This document shows, one piece after another, positions 12,361-24,800 of a stretch of DNA of 64,000 bases; positions within the stretch are counted from its first letter, which is position 1; every line of letters starts with the position of its first letter. The stretch spans positions 1,054,001-1,118,000 of the forward strand of contig JAGFBZ010000849.1 in the NCBI GenBank assembly GCA_018398805.1, written 5' to 3'. This DNA comes from Hirundichthys speculiger. Taxonomy: Eukaryota > Chordata > Actinopteri > Beloniformes > Exocoetidae. The notes beneath the pieces were generated by a model. It had not been told where the DNA came from and made no database searches. It was given only the letters and a program-made list of their open reading frames with translations. A program made the translations under genes and the position numbers.

Positions 12361-15310
12361 ACTTAAACATGAACACTGTGTAGTTTTAACAGGTAGATAT
12401 TAATAGATTTGCTGTTTTGACAAAAGGGTCACAATACAGGTTGACAATACAGTGCTAATGAGCACGATGCAGCACGTTTTCTAATACCACTTTGTCCCAC
12501 CAGATGTGCACTTCATCGTGACTTATGCCAGCAACTGACCATAGGCTGTTTAAAAAAAAAAATTAAAAACTGGACAAAGCCCCTGTGACATCATCTACAG
12601 ATTTTCTGAAGACAGCTTTGAAGCTTCTTTGTCCTCATACTGTCCATCACCATGTCGAAAAAGGATGGAAAGAGCAGCTCTGAGAAGCCAGCACCTATTA
12701 GCTATTTTAGCTGAGATTGACTTGCTTTTGGGGCTAAACCCCAGTGGTCAGTAAAAGGAAGTCTAAACTAAACTCACTGCCTTGTTGCATCAAATTAGCA
12801 AGGGCAATGTGGCCCCTTGTGTCTGTCTTATGCAACGGCTTGACTTAGCAACTTTCTTGTGACATGCTGCCCCCATGTGGTCAGACGTGGTATTGCTATA
12901 CAGAAACGCTTTAAGAAAGCTAGTCCAAATAAGAAATCATGGAGAGACCAATTAATGTTCCTAATTCTTGGCGTTATTACCATTAAGCCAAACATATAAC
13001 GCAACTCAATCTCAAACCACATCGGCACTTAATTAAACATGTCTTCTTCTTTTATCATCACAAACCCTGCCTTGCACAGTCGCACAAATTCTAAAATGCT
13101 CTTTGCTTCCTGCAGGCTTTGTAAGAATTCAAACGAAACAACAGAAACTGTAACCAGATCTGACTGAAGTTTCATGGGATACAGGCTCAGTGGGTTACCG
13201 AGTTATTTTCTGTAAAAGTCTGATGACAAATGGCTTCCTCTGAAGGGAGGAACATGAGCCTCAATATCCCCAACTACAGTGACTGTGTGCACATTCCTGC
13301 GGGAGCACACTGCATTACTATTAATTATACTTATGCAAAGCAGAAGGGCAGTCTGGAGAAATAGCGCTTACTGAAATTATCCTTTAAGTACAGGCAAACA
13401 TTGAGCCACAAAAGCTCCTTCACTGCAGATATTCAGCCCAACCACATAAAGCTATGTGGTAACACAATTCAGCAAGGTCTTCACTGCTCCACTGAAGAGC
13501 CAGGTCGCATCAATACGCTGGGGTCAACGCTAATTTAATCACAACACCAGCTCAACTCCAGGAGGCCCCGCTGGGGTAACAACTAGTAAACTCATCACTG
13601 CTTTCCTCTTTTAAGTGAGCCAATGAGGGACTGGACTGATTATTCATAATCAGAGCATCTGACCTACAATCACGTTTTTTATTGTAAATAAAGGAAACCT
13701 CTTCTGGCTAAGAACATCTAATGTCACAGCAGTTGGTAGGTTGCTAATTCTTAACGCTCTGCTAGAGTTACTGCAGACCCCGGGCAGATTTTAACAAAGG
13801 ATGACATTTTCAGATCACTCTCCTGAATTAAAAACTTGGAGGGGGCATGCCTGAGATAATCTCTAACACAGCTTGAAATAAGATAAATAAATAAGAGAAA
13901 ATTCATATTTAGGACTTGTTGAGGAAGATATAAAGAGAAAACAAGGCTCCGCCTTGAGAACAGAGATTAAAAGGTTAATCCTGAAAAGGTACACTTTCAA
14001 AACTGTGAAAATACAAGAGTCCTCAAGGTGAAAAAAAAGCATAAATTCACTGACATCCAACCTAGCATTTCCAAAGAAAAAAATTATTACAATTCATCCA
14101 AAGGCTAAAACACCTGAGTGTCAGCAAGCAATTTTACATAAAACCTAAACAAATTGCTTGGCATGTGAAACCATTTGCAGAGTTAAAACTGGGTATCAAT
14201 TTGTGAACAGGAAAAAAAAATGTTGCTAAAATAAATGTTGAATTTTTATACTAAGCCAAAATAATCTTCACAAGGCCGAAATAGATTAATTTCAACGTTA
14301 ATGAGTTGAATGAGAGTAAAGCAACAACTATAATTGCAGTAGCAGAGAGCTTTTAATTGGGTGTCCAACTCCACACATCTGCATCAAGACAATCTGTGTC
14401 AATGAAGAGGTGGATGAGCTACAGTTCATTTGACAGATAAAAAAAAACACCACCTGAACCTTATCTGACACGTGTGAAAGAGGTATAGAATAAATAAATC
14501 ACATCAAAATCGAATCATGTCTTGTTATTTTATCTATTCTCTGTAAAATCCAGCTGGAGACAGAGTGTAGAAAATGCATGATAGGAAAAAAAATCCACTT
14601 TTATAATATCTAAGTGTCACTTTAAGTTGTTCAGCTTCTGTAAAGCACTGAAAGCAGGGACCTTCAGTTTAACCTTGGGTTGAGCAATAAACAGTTAAGG
14701 GTGACAGAATGCAAAATTCTGGTCAGGAGAGTGAACAAACTTTGCTGTGGTTTATGCATCAGATGAGCGGCATGTTTTTATTGTTCAGGTTAGAATATAG
14801 GCTGCAGCTTAGCTGCTTTCCAGACTTTCATCCCTCTAAATGCGTCCCTACATGTTTCCTCTGTGTTGCAATGTGGAGCCCTCAGAGGAGTTTTGTGGCT
14901 GAAGACGCACACCGCGTAATTGTGGTAATAATGACTCACGACACCCAGAGTTCAAATCCAGCTCAGCACCTCAATCTGCCATCACATGTCAGTCTCGATC
15001 CGAAACAAACCGATGAGGCAGAGGACCCCCCCCATCATCAAACATTGCTTTGATTCTGCGGGGGGCGAGACTCGCCGGCCATCCTGCAGGAGGAGACATC
15101 TGTTGGTTTCTTTCCCACACACATACAATAATAAGTGTTCTCTCTCAAACAGTGAATTGAGAACTGGGTCTGGCCAGACTGCTTTGTTCATTAAGTGCTC
15201 GGAATGAGAAAGAGTCGTAAATATAAGAGGAGGCTGTTTCCACTTGCTGCCAAAACATCCAGTTGCGCACACATGCACTCAGACTGGCTTTAGTCGCCAG
15301 GAAAGCCCCC
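12361..15310. other. Non-coding stretch upstream of the GC-rich region
   Basis: No recognisable exon is present on either strand. The frame at 14709-15053 (114 codons, plus) has no family motifs or splice context and is treated as chance. Confidence 0.45.
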
Positions 15311-15340
15311 TCCATCCATCCATCCATCCATCCATCCATC
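15311..15340. repeat. (TCCA)n microsatellite
   Basis: About 7.5 uninterrupted TCCA units lie 220 bp from the predicted first-exon donor at 15558. Slippage polymorphism is likely. No function is implied. Confidence 0.95.
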
Positions 15341-15557
15341 ACACTGAACTGTTGGGTGTCTGTTTCCAGAAATCCAGCTGCCAAACTGTGACCTGAACGA
15401 TGCGCAGCGACCTAACTGCAGCCGGAGTCACCCAGAGGCGATTCAAGAGCCGCCGGACCGCGCTGCCGCGAGGTGGACCGGGAACCGGGACCGGGACCGG
15501 CGCCCACCACACGCGTCTCCAAACTGTCCGCAAGCAGTCTTTTAACGAGATTCTTAC

Positions 15558-15700
15558 CTTTCTCCCTCCGTGGAGAGGATGTGGTTCAGACAGGACCGGC
15601 AGCGCTCAGTTGAGCGGGTCGGCGAGGGCGCTGCTGGAATCAGCTACTCCGGTGGATGCAGAGGAGACATGAGGAAAAGTGAGGAGAGAGATTTGAAACG
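15558..15700 (-). promoter_or_regulatory. drp2: GC-rich first (non-coding) exon and promoter of a leftward gene, probably drp2
   Basis: The region 15400-15780 is markedly GC- and CpG-rich compared with its AT-rich surroundings. On the minus strand it ends in a strong splice donor, GGGAGAAAG followed by gtaagaatc, with the last exon base at 15558. The only ATG close upstream on that strand opens a nine-codon frame, so the exon looks like 5' UTR. The upstream boundary is not visible and 15700 is a rough limit. In vertebrates DRP2 lies just downstream of CENPI in the same orientation, which fits a minus-strand gene starting here and running left. No drp2 coding exon was recognised in 1-15 kb, so the symbol rests on synteny alone. 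Confidence 0.45.
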
Positions 15701-16030
15701 GCGGAGCAGCGCGGCGCTGCGCCCACGGAGGACGGACGCTGACATCAGAGGGCGGGTTTCTCAAAACTGGTTCTGCTCGTTTACATCTGACACACGTTGG
15801 GGGGGGAGTGGGGGTAATCATATCTGGCAACCTTGGGTTGAAAAGCCAAAAGCCCTGGCAGAAGTCACAGCTCATTGACTGGGGCCAATGGGTTTTGTTT
15901 CAAGTGTGAAAATGATTAGTTTAGATGTCTGTTTAGTATTCTAACCTATTCAGTCTCATTTAATGTAGCTTTGACTTAAAGAGGAGATTATGTTTTGTGC
16001 TTAAGATCAATTTATTTTAGTGTTTGAAGT

Positions 16031-16250
16031 CACTAAATGGACTGCACTTATATACCGCTTTTCCACATTGGCCTTTCATTCTTTCACATTCACACACCAG
16101 TAGGGGGCTGCTGCCAACCCACTGGGGGCAAGTTAGGGTCCAGTGTCTTGCCCAAGGACACTTTGGCATGTGGACAGTTGGAGCCAGGATCAAACCGCCA
16201 ACCTTCCAGTGACTGGACGACCCGCTTTACCAACTGAGCGACAGCCACCC
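16031..16250 (-). repeat. tRNA-derived SINE
   Basis: Read on the minus strand from 16250, the head has an A-box-like block TGTCGCTCAGTTGG (16231-16244) and a B-box-like block GGTTTGATCC (16187-16196), the internal promoter of RNA polymerase III. A conserved body follows with 'GTGTCCTTGGGCAAGACACT' and a tail near GGTATATAAGTGCAG, a repeat very common in teleost genomes. It is not a functional tRNA because the cloverleaf cannot be completed. Confidence 0.8.
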
Positions 16251-17795
16251 ATCTCAAAATCATCAAAACACAGCCTCATTATTTGGGCCAAGTTATAAAC
16301 CTAATAATTTCTCTTTCAATATGCTGTTTCAGAGCTACAAGGCGCAGTGACATCACAGACCCGACAGAGAATCATTTAGCTTCCCTACCTGACCCTCCCA
16401 TTCAAAGCCATTGCAATTGGTACAAAAAGTACCAAACCAATTACAACAGAGCAGGGCAGGTTTTATGGATAAAGCCTTTATACAGGAGCATCCAAGAGCC
16501 ACTATTCAAAATCAGTAACAGTCATTCATCAGTGTTTCTTCTCAGGGCACGTTATTTGTTGATCATTTGTCTGGTTTCTGCTTATTGGTTGTATGCTTAT
16601 CTAATGACATCCAGAGGCAGTTTGTTCTGCCTCCATTGGTACCAGCCCTGGAAACCAAAGTCCAGGGGGAACCAGCTCTTATTGAATAGGAAGAGAATTA
16701 AGATGGCTGGCCAGGCAAGGTTGGAGTAGCGAGAATTAAAACACAAATTTCAAGAAGCTCAACTTCAAGAGGAGGCAGGTGAAGTCAAGTGGAGCCTTTG
16801 ACCCCGCCCCCTAAAACCAGCTGCTGTGAGAAGAGCTGTAAAGACATGGCTGAAGAGGTAATTTTATACTCTATGTCTCTATATTTTGACCAAAGACATC
16901 TATGAATACTTCACGAAACTGTGGCAACTTTGAAAAAAGGAATTTAAAAAATAATAACAATGTCCCCTTTAAAATATTCAAGGATGCAGCTTTTCCCTTC
17001 TAGTTCACCAATAAATTTTATAAATTTATTAAGCAAAAATATGTCGCAGCCCTTAAATACAATCTAATTGATCATTTTCCGACTACCTGTGAGACTGCTT
17101 GAACTTAGACAAACTGGCTCTTGCCAGGGTTTTACACTTCCTCAAATAACTAAATGTAAGAAATGTGGCCAATATGCAAACACAGCAAAGGCAGATATTC
17201 ACAAAGTCACAGCATCAGAGATGATCACATTTGCAGGGATTTCACTCAGCTTGTTTAAAGGGATCCCAGGGGCCTATAAACCACCCAGATGGTGGGTTTT
17301 TTTTCCTGTGCATATTTTCTAACTTGCATATGTGGATGAAGAGACAATCTGTTTATTTACAAAGGCTCCCTGAGCCCATGCAGTTATTTCCACTACAGAT
17401 TCTTCCATTCATTCTTTTTTGTTTTTTTTTCTTTAATAAAGTTGTTACAACTTGTAACCTGAAAAACTTCATAACATTATCAAAATACATGACAATAATG
17501 AAACCTGTTCCTTTGACATGTATGATCGTGGCTGAACAGTCCAACTTACTTGGCAAATTGTTTAGAAAATTTACCAGTTTGGAAGTCTGGTGGCTTACTT
17601 ACTTCAGCTTATTGTTTGAGCTGTTCCAGTTAGTGCAAGTTATTCTTTAAATGTGAGTTTAATATCATGACTATGTGCTAAAGAAGTGGAAAAACTATTG
17701 TTTCATCAAGCAAGAATATTTTTCTTTCTGCATCATAGCAACCCATACTAGTTTAACGAGGCTACACTCCTCTGATATATATACAATATTAATAC
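16251..17795. other. Spacer downstream of cenpi, no gene recognised
   Basis: The long plus-strand frames at 16283-16729 and 17231-17650 show no family motifs. The sequence around 16400 contains an inverted GGTAC/GTACC pair and may be an old MITE, but its ends could not be fixed. Confidence 0.4.
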
Positions 17796-17801
17796 TTTAT
17801 T
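17796..17801 (-). terminator. cenpi polyadenylation signal AATAAA
   Basis: TTTATT on the plus strand is AATAAA in the sense of cenpi, 130 bases past its stop codon. It is the first canonical signal downstream, which predicts a short 3' UTR ending near 17780. Confidence 0.6.
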
Positions 17802-17930
17802 TGCAAGTAGCACACATGAAAGAAAGGATGGGAGATGGAATATGTACAAGTCTTTTAAAAAAGGAAGAGGGAAAAAGAGGGGGATAGGATGCAACTTGGT
17901 TGTTTTTCTTCCTGCTCCGAGTTGAGCTTT

Positions 17931-20900
17931 CTACCGCTGCTGCAGGTCGCCCTGCTCACCGGCTCCTGTCACCTGCCGGCTGATGTTACTCCGAACAAAG
18001 TCTTTAAGGCCGTCAAAGCCCTGATTGAACAGATACTCCAGGTACCAGCTCCATGTCTTTGAGTTCTGAAACCCAGAGGAAAAGAGGAAAACACGCTCAC
18101 ACTGAAGACATCTGAAGATTTGTATGATCAAAAAATATCTTTGATGCATGCCAAACTACAAGTGAAGTATATTACAAGTGCAAAAATGAAAGGAAGACCT
18201 CTCACCTTTATGGAACTGAGATCCATGTCTTTTTGCCCGGCCAGCACTAATTTATAAAAAAGAAAGAAAGAGAGAAAAAGAGAAAGAGAAAGAGAAAGAG
18301 AAAGAGAAAGAGAAAGAGAGAGAGAGAGAGCGAGAGCGAGAGAGAATATCAATATTTATTTTCAGAAATCCTTAGTAAATCTTACCAGATCACCGCTTGT
18401 CACTGCAGGTGAATCTGAACCAAAAATAGGAAGGTGTATTATTAAACATGATGAAAAGTAGATCTCATGCAGCACACATTAATAATAAAATATCCCTCTG
18501 CATTAATGTATCATCTATGAAAGGTACATTAATACTGATTTGTCTATCCTGTAGGTCTATAACGCAGACTGCAGAGAACAGCTGCATGCTGATTCATCAG
18601 GTTCCTTATACAGTTTTAAAATAAGCAAGGAGCAACTTTTGTTTAATAGGACATAGAAGTCACATTTTGTCAGAAGTAGCATGCAGCCCCCAGTCCAAAT
18701 CACAACCTAAATGATGAATACTCACTCTCTGGTGAAAGTCGAAAGCGTAGTTCATGAAGGCTGGGTGGTGGACGAGGTCGAAGGACGCCTGGTAGTGCGG
18801 CACGTTGCTCTTGAGGAGCAACTCCTCTCCCACTTGCACATCCGTATTTGAATTAAATATTCTGGAGTTCCACAGGCAGTTGACCATGAACGTTACGTAC
18901 TGGTTGAACTCACGGAAAGTCTGGCGGCTGATGTGAAACGCCTGCTGAAACACAGGAATGAAAGAAGTGAGAGAATGAGGAGAAAGTGGAGTGAGACTCC
19001 AGCTAAACCACTCACATCAAGAATTTGTTAGGATTCATTTGCAGGTCAGCGTTATTATATTTTTTTATTTTTTAAATAAAATGGTGCATTTACATTTTCA
19101 AAGGGAATGCTGGCTGTGTGGCATGTCGGCCCATTTAAAAAGTCAGAACTCACAGCAACACCTGTATTGAAATTAACGCATTTTTTAAATCCTCATCTGA
19201 GCAGAGATTAGCTATCAGGTTAGCACGGATGCCTGTGGATTCCTAAAGAGCTGGATAGACATGCTGAATATAAAATAACTAGCAGACTAAATCAAAGGCT
19301 GTCTAAAACAAGAACGGCATCCCTCAAGCATAAACTAATATGTAAAATATACTCTGATTAGGCACCACATAGAAAGAAAATCACAGGCAGGTGATGTTTA
19401 CAGCTCATCTCGTTACAAAGCAGTTTTCTTCTGGGAAACCTCAGGTTCTCACATAAGCCTTTTCCACCAAAGAGGTTCCAGTACTACAGTGGGTATAAAC
19501 CTTTCAAAGGTGCTGGAAATGCAGGTCATCATAGCAATGCGTGTTACTGCAACCATTTGAAGTGCGGATTGACAATATTAAGGCTTTTTTAAGGGAAAAC
19601 AAAATGAACACTGATGTGTGTGTTTTGAGCACCGTGGTCCTGTTTAGAAACTCAGAGAACACTAAAGGGGCATTCAAACAAAATTGCTAGAAATGTGATG
19701 GCTTGCTTCTCTAGTAGCTCTGTGTACATGAAAAAGCAATTTGGTTCCAAAGCTGAATTGGTTGTGAACTGGCTTTAGCACCAGAAGAGCACCTGCTTGA
19801 AGTTGGTTGAACTGGGGGTAACATTGAGTTTGAGCTCTATCACCCAACTAAATAATGCAAACCGAGCACTGCTTCTGCATATCAGGCAAGTGGATTACTT
19901 GTTCATATGTAACTGCAAAGTCACACATGTACACACATTTGCTCTTACCTCTGTCTGTTTCTCTTGGTTCTTGGCTGATGTCAAGTTCACTTTGTACCTG
20001 ACATTTAAAAAAAAAGAAGAAGAAAAGGAAACAGTGAACTATGATCATAAATCACAAGAGAAGTGCTTATTCTCCAGCGTCTGTCAAGAAAATATAATGT
20101 AATTACAGTTCAATTTTCTTTTGTCATGGTCTTTTTTTAACACTTAGCCTTGGTTAAATTATTTCAGAACCTCAAGGTTTGTCATTTAACCATGAATATA
20201 AAGGACTTCTCTTATTATAGCCTGGAGTAACAGATGATGCTTGAATTACCCAAACTAAAAAAAAAAAAAAAAAAACGGGCTTCATTTGATTCAAGTTCCA
20301 TTTCTTCATCAAATATGCATAAGCATGCGACATAACACACTGAAATTATTGCAAATGTATGCATTTAGACAAGCTGTTAATGAATGAATGAAAAGCCCCC
20401 ACCTGTGCATGATGTAGGCCAGTCTGTCCACACTGACGGGGTCAGTGGCAAACAGGGCCGGATAAAAGACTCCTGGAGGAGGCATCACCACGAGAGGGAA
20501 GGCCAAACTTCAGAAATGTGTCACACGCCTGGGGCAGAAGGAAATATGAGGTCAACACCCACAGGTACAGAGAGAAGAGTCTGAAATCCAGCTTAAAATG
20601 TTTGACACATGAATGTTGTGGCTTTCGGTAGGAGCCTGAATAAACTTCTTACACTCTAACTCAGTGGTTCTCAAACTTTTAATACTGCGTACCACCTAAA
20701 AAACTGTTCAGCTCTCTGAGTACCACCATGATGACCAATTTTAAAATATAGCCAAATATGCCTTCTCAATTAGTTTTAAACACACAGAGATGTTTATTCC
20801 TTATTGTGGTTATTCATTGTTGCCTGAATTGTTACTTGACTGAATCATACATTTACAACTCTGTCCAACAATTCTCACATACTCATAATCTCATACAGAG

Positions 20901-21784
20901 CTAAAGAAACACACTCAAAAGTTGTCACATCTGCACTGCAACTGAATATGCAACAAATATTTTTTATAAGACAATTTTAATTATCTCAAGCTACATATTT
21001 CATTTGAAACATATTTATAATGCATTGTATGTTTCAGATTTTTTTTTATTTAGGTGAAAATGTGGAAAAAATGTGGAAAGTCATGACGTTCCCCCACATA
21101 CTAGGCTTGGGCGGTATTACGGTAATACCGTATACTTCCGGTATTTAAAAATAGCAGCGGTATCAGTTTCAATACTGTCATAAAAAAAAAATGCAATGAA
21201 CGATTCCTGTGGTTTAAAGTTTAGTTTCTCTCCTGTATCGCTGTGTCCTCGTCTCTCGTCCTGTTAAGGTACTGACGATGAAAACAACACTTCCTGAGTT
21301 TCCTGCTTCAAAATAAAAGCTTCTAATGAAACTAATAATGTTGGACTTTTATGTTGAAGAATTTATAGGAAGTGAAACGTTCAGCATCAGACACTTTACT
21401 ATAAAGCGCAGCGCACATAATGGGGATGGCTGTTTTGACGCGCGGCGTCTGCCGGTGGCGTTTGTTCGCCTTAATAGTCGGGGGAATACTGTATACCCCG
21501 GTAAAATGGTGAGGGAAGTTTGACGGTATCAAAATTTGGATACCGCCCAAGCCTACCACGCGCACCACCAGAGAGCGCTCGCGAACCTCTGGTGGTACGT
21601 GTACCACAGTTTGCGCTAGGGATGTAACGATATGGAAAATTTGATATCTCGATTATAGTGACCAAATTATCACGGTTTACGATATTATCGCGATATTCAA
21701 GTTGCTTGTACAAATTACAATAAAATGTAAACAAGTGCTCTGCAGACAGGATCATTGTCCTCCACCAGTTGTCCCTCTGCATTC

Positions 21785-21815
<31 letters not shown>

Positions 21816-24800
21816 CCAGACCTCGGATTTCATCCTTTTAGTGGGTCTGTAAATGTCCTGCGTGCTATCACCGCTTTTCACCACTGGTCACGTTACGATG
21901 CCAATGTTACAAGCTACATATTCACACGAGACACAGTCGTGAGTCGCTCGCAGACTTGAATCAGGCTGATATTACATATCCTGGTAATCGACTGCGATAA
22001 TGAGATGAAGTCAAACATAAACAGGTAATCGTTATCACGTAAAATTTTACCGCGCTTTACCGTAATACCGATAACCGTTCCATCCCTAGTTTGCGCACCA
22101 CTGCTCTAACTCATACTATTATGCTGAGGTAAATAACGCTAAAAATTACTGTATATGCAAAAATCATCATGCAAAACATCGTAAATCATCTTCTGTTCTC
22201 GTAATAGTGCGTAATAGAAAAGAAAAAGAGCCCCTGACAATCTTCCTTTGCATTCAAGCCTCAGTCCAACACAATTAACAAAAATCAAAGCATGTCTGTG
22301 TGAGGCAAGGATTAAATTATTAAATTTAACCATTAAATTAAATAACAAAGTTCATACCTTGTCTGACAAAGCCAAGAAAAAAGAAAAAAAAAAAAAAAAC
22401 AAGAACAAATGGTAGCTTCAGCTCACTTACAGTTTCATAGAAGTTCAGGATGAAGCTTAGGAGAAGAGAGTGACAGTCTTCAAGCTGGAGGCCCACAGAG
22501 GCCAGCCGACCCACAAAGTCAATCAGCTCCATCACCGAATCCTTGAACCCTGACAGAGTTATGTTTCTGGAGTGGACACAGCAGAGTTACACACACACAC
22601 ACTGTTTATTCTAGCCTTCGGATAAGACAAAGGAAAACACCCACACCAGCCAGAACAATTGCTCATAACAACAGAAAAGGCCAAACACTGAATCAAAATG
22701 GATGTTTGGAAAGTGTACACAAGCCCAATCTATAATCAATCACTTTTTCAGTGAGACGGCCAAATACCAGAGGTAAGCTCTGAAATGGCAGTGAATAAAA
22801 ATGGATCTTTCTACTAGCTCCTTTTTTATTAAACATGTGATAAACCCGAGGCATTTAGCATAATCGACACCAAACCCACTCTTTAATTTCTAAGTTGGAA
22901 AGTAATTTAACTGACCGATCGCGCGAGTGCCATAACTCTTAATCAAGTGAATTCACAAGGTGTCTCAGAAGCATTTTTTGTTTATGCTCGGGGCGTAAAC
23001 AAGTAGATGCGAGACTCACATGGAGGTGTGGCTGTTGAGACTGATATCCAGATCATCCTCCAAAGCATACACCGAGTGCCAGGTCAGCCACTTCAACAGC
23101 ATGTTGTTTAAACTCTCTATCAGTCCACACTGCAAAAGCACCAAGCACACAGCAGTTAAAACTCTGCATTAATTACAGGATCTATAATCGGTGCTTTGGG
23201 ACTGCAAGTCAAATACTACAACATATATACTGTTAATTTACAACAACTGTAGAGCAACAGCATGAGGAAGCTTACTTTAAAAAACAGTGAGGATGTGAAG
23301 AAGAGCTGCATGAGGGGCTCGAACAAAAGCCTTCCAATTTCTAAACAGGAGAGAAAAGGGTTATAGCATAATTCTTGGTAGTGCAATTCCCATTACAATA
23401 ACAGTAACATAATGGCATCGTATGGGAACATGACCGTGACTTTATTGAGTGGCCAACGAAGTCAAGGAGAGAGCAATGGAAAAAAAAGAAATTATAGAAT
23501 GGTGATTGAAAAGGCGTGTTTATAAAGGAAAAAAACTCACGTGAGCTCGGTATTACAGGAACATTGCTCAGAAGACCAAGGATCTGTGGACAGTGTAGAG
23601 AGCCATCCCAAACTTTGAGGAATTTGTAGAGGAAAGCATCAGAACTGGAAAACCCCTCCTGGTGGAGAAAATGTGACAGATAACCAACAATAAATTACCG
23701 ACTCCGTTTCCCTAATAAGTACACAGCATAGTAGCAGCTAGATCCAAGTTCAGGCCACACGACTTTCAGTGCCATCACCGTAGTATGCTCAGTATACGTT
23801 ATACTCTTCTTTTGTAATTGTAGAAGGTTTCCCACTACGCAGATAATCAGGGGAGTCATACACTGATCAGACTCAACCTAACTCAACTACCTGGTCTTTA
23901 TCAAGCAGTTACAGCTGTCAAGTAAGCATTAACAAACAAGTCTATATCACATTGTTTTGATACAAATAGCTCCTGGGAAAACAACCCGTTCTGCTCACCT
24001 GGTTGTTACAAGATAACTAACAGTTTCTCTCCTCGTCTCCTCTGATATTACATGCTAGAAACATCAAAGAGGCATAGGTCTTCTTGCCCAAATTCAACCA
24101 AATTTTGCCCAGTTTCCTAAGTTCAAACAGCTCATATTTTCTCTTACATGCTCCCTGCATACTATATTAGATTTGCTGTATTCTCTTCTGGTTTAGCCCC
24201 ACAAAGTGTTTGCGCACGGTGATTGGCGAGCACGCATCAAACTCAGATTTGCCTCCGATTTCAGCCATTTGGCAGAAACCTCCAGCATTTGTTTTAAGTG
24301 TGAAAACTGGGTTTAAGCATGTGGCTGCGCTTACTGAACGCAGGAGTTAAAACAACAACACAGGCGAAGCACAGAGATCTCCAACAAGATTCCCACCTGC
24401 AGGAAGTGCTGCGCAGACAGCAACTTGTTCAAAAACTGTAGAGTTTCTTCTGAATTTTGGGCAGCTCCTCCATCACTGCAGAACAAAAACTCTGAACAAA
24501 AACAGCAAAAAGGACACTTGGTGAAAAATAAATCATAACATGGATTCTCTCTGATATCTTTTAAACTCTTCATTAAAAGAATCCCTTTGATACATCTACT
24601 TAATAATATTCTTTGGTTTAGCTCAAGGTAAGCCTGGCTTAAGAAACATCTTCTCCACAGAGCTGTCAGAGCAGTTTTGAAGTTCTCTCCTCTTACCTTC
24701 GTGGAGAGCGCAGCCCAGCCAGAAATTGAGGCGTAGGAGGGCAGACTCATCCTGCACACAATCGAGGTACTGCAGAGCCAGACTGGACCCAAGCAGTGAG

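Larger units (their letters stand above)
20662..22103. mobile_element. hAT-type MITE (copy A) with two nested insertions, in cenpi intron 15
   Basis: The outer element starts CAGTGGTTCTCAAAC at 20662 and ends with the complement of CAGTGGTGCGCAAAC at 22103. It is flanked by a perfect 8-bp duplication CTCTAACT (20654-20661 and 22104-22111). Its arms are near-identical, in reverse orientation, to copy B at 42989-43471. Without the two nested elements it would be about 500 bp, like copy B. The 8-bp duplication and CAGTGG ends indicate the hAT superfamily. It is non-coding. Confidence 0.9.

Noticed and set aside
15400..15878. Overlapping plus and minus frames of 90-102 codons in the GC-rich patch
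   Set aside because: Open frames are expected by chance in CpG-rich DNA. The patch has a donor but no protein-family signal, so it is treated as a 5' UTR and promoter.
16187..16244. Possible tRNA gene from A and B boxes
   Set aside because: The boxes belong to a SINE head. The sequence cannot fold into a complete cloverleaf and is followed by a repeat body.
16283..16729. 148-codon plus-strand frame beyond the SINE
   Set aside because: No family motif, ordinary AT-rich composition and no splice context. It is probably chance or old repeat sequence.
19440..19800. Possible MITE around TTTTCCACCAAAGAGGTTCC
   Set aside because: Only one end resembles known teleost repeats and no matching terminal inverted repeat was found.
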